Assembly (NCBI GenBank): GCA_000149265.1
Contig: CH003228.1
Coordinates: 1,467,693 to 1,531,692, forward strand
Length of the DNA stretch: 64,000 bases
Reading direction: 5' to 3'
Source: Ciona savignyi
Taxonomy: Eukaryota > Chordata > Ascidiacea > Phlebobranchia > Cionidae
In this document: positions 51,813 through 63,498 of the stretch, piece after piece
Layout: each line of letters starts with the position of its first letter
Position numbering within the stretch: the first letter of the stretch is position 1
Made by a program: the position numbers and the translations under genes
Notes under the pieces: generated by a model
Databases searched by the model: none
Told to the model about the DNA's origin: nothing
What the model saw: the letters and a program-made list of their open reading frames with translations, nothing else

Positions 51813-54800
51813 ATGATGGAACACAGCGATGAAGTATTGCGCGAAGTCCCCGATGCACTTCAACGACTGATCAGGTTCGGATTTCAATTGTTTTACCGCT
51901 TGCAATTATTTCTCTGATCTCTTTATACGTCAGAAGTTTTATTTTAACGTTTTTTGTTGTTTATTGATTTTTTTTTATAAATTTAAACACCACAGTGCAC
52001 AATATTTTATTTTTTAGACGAACTGTGCGAGGATTTTGTGGAAAGGAACCGGGATTAGCCATCGATATGCTTGTGCGCAATCCATGTATGAAAGAGGATG
52101 ATATGCAGGTTGTGATTTTATTGCCTTGAGTGACATGCAGTTAACAGTTTGTCACATTATGGAAAAATTTAATTATTTTAAAAATAATAAAAATGTGAAA
52201 ATATTACAGCAAGAATGAAAAACTATATATTGCAACAACCTCAATATTAAAAACTATTTTGCTGAATTTTGTGGTATTTTATTTACAGGAATTATTAAAA
52301 TTCGAAAAGAAACAACTTAGAAGCATTTTGACTCAGCTTAAAAATGACAAATTTATAAAATCCCGGACCTATGTTGAGCAACAGGTACTTGGTGGTTTGT
52401 ACAGCATAATTTAATGGCCTTTATTGTTTCTATGTTAACTTAAACATTATGTTATTTTCTGTGTTTTATTTTTTGTTGTTAAATTGCTTGAACTTTTAGG
52501 TTAACAAGTTCCAATAATAAGTAAATATATTCACAGGAAGATGGAAAAGTTGCAAGACATAACTATTATTACATTAACTACCGCAGTGTCGCAAATGTTA
52601 TCAAATATAAGGTTTGTCTTTAATATTTTTAATGTTACTGTGAGTGTGATTTTTGAGATGCTAAGTTGATCTTGCATTGCAAGCAATATGCTAATGTGCA
52701 GCATTAAATATTTAATAATGTCAAGAATATCATTCATGTTTTACTTTACAAAATATGAAGGGTCTTGGAAAATGTTTTAACATAGACAACATTGTTCATT
52801 ATGCCTAAACACAACACGTGTACATAGTATTTAGTTATGTAGAGTATGATTAAATGTAACTTCAACTATTTTGCCAGTTACATCATATTCATAAGCGTAT
52901 TGAAACACGTGAAAGAGACTCCAATAACCGACCTTCTTTCAAATGTCCCACCTGCCAAAACACATACAGCGATTTAGATGTCAACCACCTATTTGATCCT
53001 ATTATGGGTAAGAAGATACTTATATTTTTCCAGGTTGTAGTCTTGTAGGCCAAAGGTGTTGTACAAATTAGCACCACCCTTTACAGATTTTGCTGTTTTT
53101 TTAAAGCAGTCTCAGTTAAAATATCTCTTTTTGTTCTACTACTTTCTACTGAATCTATTATACTGATGTCAGATATTATAGTGTCAGGCTACACTGTGTA
53201 GCTATGCATTTTAATAACATATATAAATGTACTAAAGGCCCATAAATGTGTGGGTGTTATTTTTAAGTGAACAACATGTAATAAATAGCCTACAGCCTAC
53301 ATAGTAAATTAGAGTACCAAGGAAACATTAAAAAATGCGTCTAGTTAAATTATATCAGGTTCATGTNNNNNNNNNNNNNNNNNNNNNNNNNNNNNNNNNN
53401 NNNNNNNNNNNNNNNNNNNNNNNNNNNNNNNNNNNNNNNNNNNNNNNNNNNNNNNNNNNNNNNNNNTTAAATTATATCATGGTTCATGTTTTTCCTCCCC
53501 CAGGGCACATTAAACTGCTCGTTTTGCAAAACGGAAGTGGAAGAAGAAGCTTCAGCTTCAAACACAACTGATCGAAATTCACAGGTTTTTAAAATTACTT
53601 TTTGCAAGTATCGTTGCAGCCATAGTCTCTATTATATACAATACAATGCAATAGCCCCAATGGTGAACATAAGGTAGTTAGAAGAGTGCCTTTTTGATGA
53701 TGCCCATAGCAGTTTCCCAATCACAGGGATAAAACATGGTTATCCTAATATAACCCATTCATTAAAAGCTATTACAGTATGTTTATATATTATTTTTATG
53801 ATTCACAGGTCATAGAAAATCCAACGTTTTCTCCATGTATTTACAAGTTAATATATGTTTTTCCAGGCAAGATTCAATAGGCAAATGGAACCTTTGTATG
53901 AACTGATGAAAGATGTGGAAAACATAACTCTATCTGAAGACATTTTAAACCCAAAACCGACAGTAATACCTCAATTACATCCAAAGTACAGTTTATTTCA
54001 TTTCTTTTTAGCTTATAAGTTTACTTTTTGCAAAAAAAAACAGTTTTCTGTGTGTTCATCAAACCAAGGCAGCTATGTATAATCTTACTACCTCTTATCT
54101 CTTACTTAATAACTGTCCATTGTTAATAAAAAAAAGCTACCATACTATTTACACACATTTATTCTGCAAGATCCACTAACTACTTCCCTACGCACCATCT
54201 TCCGCATTTTAATATTTAAACCCAAAACAGCGAGCAGGATAGTCACCGAGCAGAAAGATCACGAACACGCACTGGTGAGAAATGGACACCAAGAAATAAG
54301 GGTGATCAACAGAATGTGGTAATTGATATGGGAGAAGAGGTGAAAGTGGAAAAGAAGGAGGTTTGTATAAATTTGTTAATTTTATTGAATATATAATTAT
54401 ACACCCATGTACACTCCCAGATGCCACTCTGGCTTACAGAGAGTACGATTCCTGGGGCAGCTGTTCAGCCAAGTACATTTGAATCGAATAAAGTACCGCG
54501 TTTGGAAGAGGCAAAATCGAACCCAACAAACGATGAAGTTCTTCAGGTAAAATTGCAAAACTATCGTATTGAAAAGACTAAACTAAAAAAAAAACTAATC
54601 ATTATTTTAGTGGCATTTAAAATCCTACTTTTCTATAGCTACTAAATATTCTGTTAATGTTTCAAATTAGACACTAATCGTGCAAGAGAGATCCTCCAAA
54701 CCATCGGCTCCTGCTCCAACTTACCCTGACAGTGATGAGAGTGATGATTTCGAAGATGTGGATGATTTGGACTCAACGATTGTCATGGTAGCAGGGAAGC

Positions 54801-54916
54801 CGTATAGCTACAAAGACGTAGCCCATCAAGCAACAGCATTGGTGCAGTTGATGACAGAAGATGAAAAGGCTGCATATATTAAGATTGGACAGCAGATGTA
54901 TGAAGCAATGGATTAA
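51813..54916 (+). CDS. GTF2E1: general transcription factor TFIIE, alpha subunit
   Basis: Recruits TFIIH to the RNA polymerase II pre-initiation complex and stimulates its kinase. Exons: 51813-51874, 52018-52108, 52289-52384, 52537-52611, 52878-53007, 53504-53584, 53867-53985, 54231-54360, 54421-54546, 54671-54916. About 384 residues (human 439). Seen: a winged-helix region ([20 protein letters not shown]), [19 protein letters not shown], a zinc ribbon with CPTC (131-134) and CSFC (156-159) around [21 protein letters not shown], an acidic stretch [15 protein letters not shown], and the conserved C-terminal [10 protein letters not shown] for TFIIH contact. Joined at the plain splice sites, exon 6 carries one base too many. 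The family reading (IMGTLNC) needs one fewer G at 53504-53505, right beside a gap, so a base error is likely. The start is the first of two adjacent ATGs. Confidence 0.96.
53367..53466. other. assembly gap of 100 N in a TFIIE intron
   Basis: ttaaattatatcaggttc before the gap (from 53345) recurs as ttaaattatatcatggttc after it (from 53467), with small differences. This is the same signature as at the other two gaps. Confidence 0.9.
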
Positions 54917-55944
54917 TTTTTTGTTTTTTTATTGCTGGTTACTTCGCCAATGGCAGAACTGTTTGCTTTAACATCCTAAATAGAACAAGGTTAATGATAA
55001 GCACATTAAACTTAATACTGGAAAAGAGATAAATGATCTAAGAAAGAGTCTAAGGAATTTTGGCCTCTCATGGTTTAAAATGTCAAATTAATCAAATTAA
55101 ACATTTTGAAATACCAATATACAAGCCTTTGAACCAGTTATTGCTCCTGTAGTGATCTTGATGGTTTGATCACAAATGTAAAACATTTCGGAGGAGGGTG
55201 TGAACTCATTTGGTCGTCCAATATATTTGCATTGTTATTGTTATTATTTCTTACATAATAAAATGTTTGTATGTTCATCAAGAACAAGTTGAGGGGTTTA
55301 ACGGTAAGTTCAGTGTTTTCATTTCCCCAGAAGTCCGGCTTAAATCATCTTCATCTAGACTGTAGCACCAACCAACCAATGTTATGACATACCTTCTCCT
55401 AGGCTCTACATAGGCGCTGTGTATTATAACTGGGAAACTAGGTATTTAAGGCTTATCAGGAAACCTCGTAACCTAAAGGTTTATTTGTTACATTTTGAGT
55501 CTGTCAGAACCCCCTTGCTGTTTTGTGTACACGAACGGCTATAATATATTCACAATTTGCACAATTCTCTCTTCCGTTACGTAGAAGGTTAGGAATGGGA
55601 TACTTGTTTAATGTTTATTCCGGGGATGCAAAAATGAAAATAACGTTATAACACGGGAAACCATAATCATTCAGCTTCCGACTGATTTTGTCCAGTCATC
55701 TTTCGGTTTACGCTGTTCAGTGCGATATTGGCCATTATAAAACCCTTTCACAAGATAGCACCTTACTTTCGTTAAAAATATAAGAAATAGTCTACAAAAA
55801 ATACTCAGTTCTAGATATCTATGGGCGTTAGGTATATACACTTACGCGCCAAATACTATAAACATTTTCTAACAAAAATCTACAAATAAGTTTGTGTGGT
55901 ATCATTTTATTATCGGACTTATAACTTCACTTGAATGCATTCTC
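54917..55944. other. intergenic, no gene seen
   Basis: A poly(A) signal aataaa at 55258-55263 probably belongs to the TFIIE gene. The promoter of PAXIP1 should lie in the second half, but no clear element was identified. Confidence 0.45.
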
Positions 55945-58900
55945 ATGGAAAAATCCGACAGCAGCCAAGAATATTTGTTCAAAAACATTCGTTATTATGT
56001 GGTCGGTGAGCTACCCGTAAAGGTAAGCACCTTGGATGTTACAGTTAATATTTTTCTAATTTATTGGTTACTTAATTATGTTCAACACGTTTAGACGAAC
56101 ATTAGATTAAATAACTAACCCAAAGCTCAATTTTAATTTCTCAAACCTGTAGTTTAGGTGTTGTTTATTTTAAATAACATATGCTACACGCTTGTCATAC
56201 TGTATCTGTATATATTGTTGCTATACAAAGTACAATTTAAGCAGTACCTCTAATTACTGCATGATCATTTGGATCGCTTACTGTACTCCGTAATTACAAA
56301 AGGAAAACTAAAAAGGGAAACTTGTTACTAAAATGAAGATTACGATATTAATGTTAGCCAGTATGGAAAGTACGGCAGCTGCACACTCGAGTTTTTTTTT
56401 TCACTGCGTCTTTGCACACTTGGGTAATTTCACACAGATGCGACTAGGTACGGAACGGTAGTCTGATTTTTCTCTGCTGGGTGGCGCTATTTATTTTTTT
56501 GGAATTATCTGGGGAGTAACTATTTTCGATATTAATGTTGGGGTTGGGGTTAAAGTTAGTTCTGGGTTTGAGATTAGTGTTTGAGACAGGATGAGAATTA
56601 CTTTCTATAGCAATCTAAGTGATCCAAGCGCTCCTGTAGTATTTAGAGGCACCCGCGACTGAGTGGTCTTATACTAGTTTTCGCACTTACTAATCGTATT
56701 CCTCGTTAGTGTAGTGGTAAGCGTCGCCGCCTGTCATGCGTGAGACTGTGGTTCGATTCTCCTTCAGGGAAATTTTTTTCCGTTTTTTTAACTCTTTTAT
56801 TTCTTAGTTATAAACAAAATCATCATAACCCCGCATTCAGCTTGTCTGAGCATTTTTGGAATTTGTCCAAGCATTGGCTAAAGTAATCGATCTCTTTGCA
56901 GTTTTTTGATTGTCAAACACTATTTACTTAAAATGCGTAAATGGTGTAATAAACATGGGGCTAGAGTTAGTGTTAGTCTTGCGGTTGAGTTTAGTGTTTA
57001 GGAATGGGTTAAAATTAGTGTTCGTAATTTTAGTGAGTAGTTTTCCTCCTCCCCGCTTTAGTACAGCTGATAAATAGCGCCATCCAGCAGAGAAAAAACA
57101 GACTACCGTTCTGTCTCTAGACGCATGTATTTCACACACGCTCGCGAGCTGGCAATATAAACATCGTATAATTTCCAACAAACCTGTAAACCTACCTCTA
57201 GACCTCGGGTAATTTACTATCGATACGTTTTTTGTTACGTAGATAGATATGTTAGCTGATGGATACGATAGATTTAGGATAAAATAATATGTTTGTTTAA
57301 GATTTTTACAAAATAGTAATAAAAGGAGATTGTGTGCACACTTAAAGTGTGCACTCTTGGACGTTTGCACACCCCACACTTAAATATTTGGCGCGTGCAC
57401 ACTCGAGATCTCGGCGAAAATTGACATACTTTCCATACGGGAATGTTAGGGTTGTGTTGTGGTTAAAGTTAGTTCTGGGGATGAGATTAGTGTTTAGGAC
57501 CGGGTTAGAATTAGTTTTTATAGCGACCCAAGCGATCCTGTAGTAATTAGAGACACCCCAATTAGGTATTGATTAACTGGTACACGGAAAAAAATAACTT
57601 AGAAAAGCGCAGAGTGACATACAATGGGGTATGACCTGTCCCAACATTTTTACTGCAAATGGACTAAATAGGTTATATTTCTTTTATATGTTTTTATTCC
57701 AACTGAATAGTCTGGTGGTTTAGTGTGACGCCTATCAACAAAAGGTTGTTAGGTTCGAAGCTGGTCGCAAGCTAGTCGGTTGTGTCCTTAGGTACGGCAC
57801 TTAACAGAAATTGCCTAAATTTAGTGGAATGATGGCCTCTACTAAATAGAAGAAACATATGAATCATACACAACGTACTTCAATAGCTTTGGTAACTCGA
57901 CATCGACCGTTAGATAATCTGGAGATTGCCCCTGTGTTAACTCCCCTTGCGTTGTCCCATTAAAAAGGATAAACCTGAATATCCTATCCTAAGCTAGCGA
58001 ATGTTTTCTTTTTACTGTTTTTGGTTTTTACCCAAATTTTTTTGTTTATTGTTTTTTAGACAAAGGATATTTTGGCGAAAGCGAAGTCGGAATCTTACTT
58101 ATCTGCTCTAGCAACGCATGTTATAGTTACTGATCCAGATCATTATGAAGTGGAATCTGCAAGGGACATATGGCTTATTCCTATCGTAACTGTATGTATA
58201 ATCTATTTTTATTATTTCCCACTGGACTCATTTCTAGGATAAAAAATATTAACATTTATTTTCAGCCTCTTTGGGTTGAATTGAGTTACAAGTGCAATAC
58301 TCTACTGCCGTATCCTTTTAACAATATTATTTTAAAAATGGTAATGTTTAACATTGCAAGGTAACATATATTCCTTAACCTAAAATTCACAGTACAAATG
58401 CTTTCTCTCCAACTAAAAAACAATTATTTTCTGGCCTTGTGTTTACATTTTCCAACATTGGCAATCCGGACAAATCTGTGTTATGGAGTTTAATCACTTA
58501 CAATGGAGGAAAGTGCCAAGCGGTCCTGAACAAGCATTGCACTCACCTTGTTTCTTCAACACCATCTGGGGTAAATGTTGTTTGATTTTTTTTGAAATTA
58601 AGGGATTTAATAAAGGGTCACTTCATTGACAAATGCACGGTCAGAGTGGTTAAAATACAGTGATTGCTTGCCAACCTAAATGTTTAAAACTATGATGCAT
58701 ATTTACTCAAGTATAGCTTAGACCTAGTTTCATGTAGCTAGATCCTTATATCAATAAACCCATTACCTGTTTCTCTGTAATTGTGTCAGTTTATTTTAAA
58801 TTGGTCTATTGACATATCCAAGAAAATTAGTATGATTTTTTACAGCAACTAATTGTTTATGTTTAGTAGGCTTTAAATACATACATATCAATTAACCAAT

Positions 58901-61900
58901 TCTTGATTTAAAAAGTTGTTGTGCTTTGTATAGATATTAACCAAATAAAAGTAACCAAACACACCAGGAATAACAAAATAATAATCAAAAATTCAGATTT
59001 GTTTTACTGCTTTTTTTTTATTCACTGTTTTATTAGGCGAAATATGAAGAGTCACTGAAACACAATGGGATAACAATAGTGGCTCCGGATTGGATAACAG
59101 ATTCGGTGACATCAAAATCACTGATGCATCACGAATCATACCACCCAAAATTAAATATTGTTCCATCTGTGTCGAAAAAAGGTTTATATTCTATGTTACT
59201 AATATACCCTTAAAAACTTTCTTCCACTTCAATTATGTTAATCTTTCAGAAATACTTCAAGTCACAGAGAAAACCAACACAATGAAAGTATCAACATCAA
59301 TAGATAAACATTCAGGTAAAAATATAGATGTACTTTAAATTGGTAGAAAATTTTATATTTATGTTTTTGACTCTTATTTTAAAGTTGTAACAAGTTCATC
59401 AGAAGTGGCTCCACCTGTATCAAAGTCGATGTCTATTCCTTTGCAGGTATTTCATATTTTTTGTTTTGAAAAAAATTACCTTTAGACCTGTTTCTTTATT
59501 GCTTGATCTTTCTTCTCAGATACATGAAAAAAAGCAAACTTTAAAGTGAACACCAATAAAAATGGTTTTTAATTGTTTTTAATATGAATCAGATAAACAT
59601 CAATGGTTGCTACAGTACACAGTGCAACTTTTTATCCAACATCATGTTAAGAGTTATAATTTTCAATTTTTATTTAATTATATGTTTATTCTATTGCAGA
59701 AGCACGTTTTAGACCAAAAAGAACTAAACAACTCAATGCAAACCAGGTTGGTAAAGTATATAAGCTTGGTTTTTAAAGAACTTAAATTTTTGAAGTTTAA
59801 TGCCATATAAAAAATTTTCTATGTAGTGTTGGCGGACAAGTTAGTGCCATGCAAACCAATCCGCCAGGAATGTTACAACAGGTGAAATTTAGTTTATGGT
59901 TTTTGTTAAAAAGTCTTTATCTGATGAAGTTTGTTGTCATATGTTAACTGCCGGGTTCTAGGAACTTTATGGGTTACTCCATAGCTACTTCATACAGGGC
60001 CTAATTTAGACCGGTTTTGGTTTCAGACTACCGATTTTAAACCTGAATGGACACATGACACATCCAAAATCTACAAATTTTCCGAATTTTTTTCCAAATA
60101 GCCGCAAAAAATGAGTTTTCTGTCAAACCAGAACAATAATGTATACTGATTAGTGCGATTCCATAAATATATCTTTATTTTTGAAACCTAAATAATGTAA
60201 CTTTACTCCTACAAGGTGAAAACAGAGCATCATGCAAATCAGGCAATGCAAACTGGACCAACTCCATCGAGGTAAATTATAATCTCATTTTAAAATTAAT
60301 GTTTGATCATCTGCTTTAACAGAGTATGTAAAATTTTTAAAATAAAGATTATACATGAACATCTTCAGGAAATATTTATTTTATACATTCCATATATGCA
60401 TGAAATCAATTTTATCAAGTTATTAATTAACCCTGGTGCACAAGTTAATAATAATATTTGCATTTTTGTCACTTAGGTTTCCTGTACCAAGCCCACAAAT
60501 GCAATCGCCCCATAACATAATGGCTGCGCAAAACTTTGCAATGATCAGTGGAACTCCAAACTTCCCGATGTCCAACCAACAGATGATGTTTGTACCTGGT
60601 GACCAACAATCAATGATGTCATTGAACCAGCAGCAATTCTTGATGATGTCATCACATGTGAGGCCAACCACCAGTAGTCCTCGACGAAGTGTAAGCTATT
60701 TCTATTAATGAATTGTAAGAAATAAATGATATTTGTCCTATGTTTTTTAATGAACCAGAAAATTTATATCAATGCATGTTAGGTAAATAAATTATAAAAT
60801 TTGTGTTCATTTAGGATGTTGAGTATTAACCAGAGGTTTATTCTTCCAGTCTAGCAGTGGAAAAAAGAAGAAATCAGCATCACAATCACCTCGGGCAAGC
60901 AACCAACAATCGATTCGCCAACCAACACCAAACAATCCACAATTTTCAGCACAAAACCAACTGATGTTTTCACCACAACAACAGATGATCCTCCATGCTC
61001 GAATGCCTGGGAATGTAGATCATCCAAACATGATGCAGACTAATAATGATGTAAAGCCGAATTTGCCTCGGCCTGGAACCACTTTCCAAGGCCGACCAGT
61101 CAATCCAAATACATTACAACAAGGTGACAACTTTCAACTCCTCCAAATGCAACAGCAACAGATGCAGAGAATGAACTTAATGCATCAAACTTCTCCGAGG
61201 CCTCACATGAACCCCATGGACCCGAAATGGCCCCGTACTAACATGGAGCAGGGTTTTGTAACCGGACATCACCAACCTATGTTTCCAAACCAGCAGCAGC
61301 AAAATATGGTTTACTCACAAAACCAAATGATTAGAGCACCTAACCCAGGAACAGTAGCCATGAAAGCACAACAAAATACAATGCCACACCAGCAACAATA
61401 TAACCCTATGATGATGAATCGACAGGTACTATTGTGTGGATATGAAAAGTTTCAGATAATTTTTGTCAATGCACCGTTTGGTACCAATATCTTTTATATG
61501 TAGTCTAAATGTACATATTGTACAAAATAGTATGTACCTACATACACAAGTTTTGTAGAAACTTTGTGCCATACTGTATCAAAGTATATATTGATGAATA
61601 GATAAAGGGCTACGATCTTATGTTACATTACTCACCAACACTACCAGTCTAAAACAACGCATATCAAAAACTTGGCAACAATCGTTTAAAAATTAGCAAC
61701 CCTGAAATGTATAGTAGAATATGTCAATTCTTAGAGAATTAACTATTTTAAATACAAAACCATAATTTTAATGAACGTGTAAACTAAGAAACAAAATACT
61801 AACAGGATTAATTTCTATTTATTGTTTCAGGTTTCTCCACAGATGATATACCAGCAGAGGTCGCCAAATCCAATGAATGCAAATCGTTTCCCGACATCCA

Positions 61901-63177
61901 CATCACTTGAAGCAGCTGGAATGTCCGGGATTTCCCCCATCGCGCTGCAAGAAGGTTTGATGAAAGCTGCCCAGATGCAGCCTGACCAGCCTGCTCTTAT
62001 TCATCCAAGCCTGCAAGGAACTTTGTTTCCGAAAGGTGAAAAATAAGAAATTAATAGTTTGCATCACTATCTTATCAATAAGTGTGATTTGTAAGAGAAA
62101 TAGGCTTTAGCTTGCAGTATAAACAAATGTATTAGTCATTCAAGCCGATTAATATTAGTATTGCAATTGCAATGTGAACAAAGCTTGGTTTAATACTTCG
62201 ATTGTTCAACACTCAGGACAGTGGTTCCCACTTTTGTCAATGTCATGGTTTTTAATACTTTGCAAATGGTTCTGGTCATAATACCAGTAGCAACTTTATT
62301 AAGTGAACAAAGTTGTTAACCCACATTTGTATCGATCCATGGGTTATGAAATAAGAGTTTTGGTTAACATGGGTTTAAACTTACACCTTCATAAAATTAT
62401 GGTTTCAACTCATAAGGGTGGCAAAAGTTTTATTAAACACATTCTTTAGTTATCTAATTACACCGCCGTGATTTTAGGGTCTTATAAATATCATTAATTA
62501 AAATATGCAGGTTTAAAAATAAAAAATTGTGAGGAAAACTCAACTTAAAGGCCTTATTAGGCACCAACATATCCCTCCGGTATCTAGGAAACAAAAGAAG
62601 TTACGGTGTATGTAATATAAAAGATATGCAGGCAGACAAATTACATTATGTACCATTTAATGGTGATTATTCACTTCTATGCAGCAAATTTTGTTAAAAT
62701 GAAAGTTTACCAATCAACTGATTATGACAGTAAATAATGTGAATGAAATATTACACTAACCATAATGTTGTTTGTTAGGATTTTTATGTTTTTTCCCATT
62801 GAATGGGTTTTTACGAAAGAAGTCTATAGATGATAATAAACATTTAGTTTATGTTTAATACACGAGGGTGTTTTAATTTTGTAGGTTTTCAATGCTGTTA
62901 AAGTTTAATCAAAGCTCTAGGTTGGCAAATATGCTAAATTATGTATACAGTGATATGTGAAAATTATAAATAATTCAGCTTTTTGATTGTGCTGGTTTTT
63001 CTCTCCATCTCTTTTAATTGTATTAAGCGGTTTGACTTAAAATCTTTCACTCATTCAGATGCGACTGCAGGACAGAGCACAGCTGGAACTACTACAAAAA
63101 AGAGATCAAAATCAAGAAAGAAAGGAGGGGAGGAAGAAGTTAAGCCGCGAGCACGACCGAAAACATCTAAAGCCAAA
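55945..63177 (+). CDS. PAXIP1: PAXIP1 (PTIP), N-terminal part; continues past the window
   Basis: Nuclear BRCT scaffold of the MLL3/4 H3K4 methyltransferase complex that also binds 53BP1 at DNA breaks. Exons: 55945-56022, 58060-58191, 58266-58309, 58393-58570, 59037-59181, 59250-59315, 59385-59446, 59700-59746, 59827-59881, 60216-60271, 60477-60690, 60850-61425, 61831-62035, 63059-63177. In phase; 659 residues. BRCT1 (about 8-90) has YLFKNIRYYVVGELPVK and ATHVIVTDPDHYEVESARDI. BRCT2 has LWSLITYNGGKCQAVLNKHC, THLVSSTPSG and IVAPDWITDSV. A Met/Gln-rich region follows (QQMMFVPGDQQSM and similar), the counterpart of the vertebrate polyglutamine stretch, here with few long Q runs. A lysine-rich patch (KKRSKSRKKGGEEE) in the last visible exon has no vertebrate counterpart that I recall. 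The four C-terminal BRCTs must lie to the right. Confidence 0.93.
56437..57129. mobile_element. element B, long-TIR element inserted in A
   Basis: About 55-base inverted ends: cggaacggtagtctgatttt at the left and its near-exact inverse at the right, each continuing into ctctgctgg[gat]tggcgctatttat. The target tttcacaca occurs on both sides (56428-56436 and 57130-57138). The interior holds part of a C element (about 56524-56655) and a tRNA-Asp-like stretch. No transposase. Confidence 0.8.
56699..56771 (+). tRNA. tRNA-Asp(GTC)-like sequence, probably a pseudogene
   Basis: 73 bases in tRNA order: tcctcgttagtgtagtggta at the D-arm side, anticodon loop ctgtcat with GTC at 56733-56735, and the B-box side ggttcgattc, followed closely by a run of seven T (Pol III stop). 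Resemblance to eukaryotic tRNA-Asp is strong in the loops. The acceptor stem has one mismatch, and the anticodon and T stems have two or more, so a working tRNA is unlikely. It lies within element B. Confidence 0.55.
57708..57990 (+). mobile_element. SINE copy in PAXIP1 intron 1
   Basis: Plus-strand copy with the tRNA-like head (ggtttagtgtgacgcc, then ggttcgaagctgg), core gtccttaggtacggcactt and end ggataaacctgaatatcc with tatcc repeats. Same family as 35623-35913. Confidence 0.75.
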
Positions 63178-63498
63178 GTAAGCAATTTTAATATGTTATT
63201 TCATAATATTTAAATTGTTGTCTATCGAAATAGAAGTGCAGAACTGAAGACGTAAAACAAACTTAGTTAATAAGTCGTGCAGTAAAATGCAGTGAAAAGT
63301 ATGCTATAGCACAGGAAAATTAAATGTAAAATGCTAGCAAAGAAGACTGCCTGTTAAGTTGTTTATTAGAGTATACCACCAATAGGTAAAATGAAAGTGC
63401 TGTGATTTAGCTTTTTGCTTCATTTTATTCTCCAGTTCATGTTTGATGAATACGGTTTGATGTTTTAAAGGAATCGAGAGCATAATTTGCAATAACAA

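Larger units (their letters stand above)
56358..57441. mobile_element. element A copy inserted in C and split by B
   Basis: Ends ccagtatggaaagtacgg and, inverted, cccgtatggaaagtatg; flanked by an exact 8-base duplication aatgttag (56350-56357 and 57442-57449). Compared with the unbroken copy at 41857-42238, it is interrupted after gggtaatttcacac by a 693-base insert. Confidence 0.85.
56244..57559. mobile_element. element C copy split by element A
   Basis: The left part (56244-56357, gtacctctaattactgc, then gatcatttggatcgctta) and the right part (57442-57559, ending gcgatcctgtagtaattag and agacacccc) are the two halves of one C element, matching the unbroken copy at 51119-51347. Element A sits between them inside the atgttag tract. 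Confidence 0.75.
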
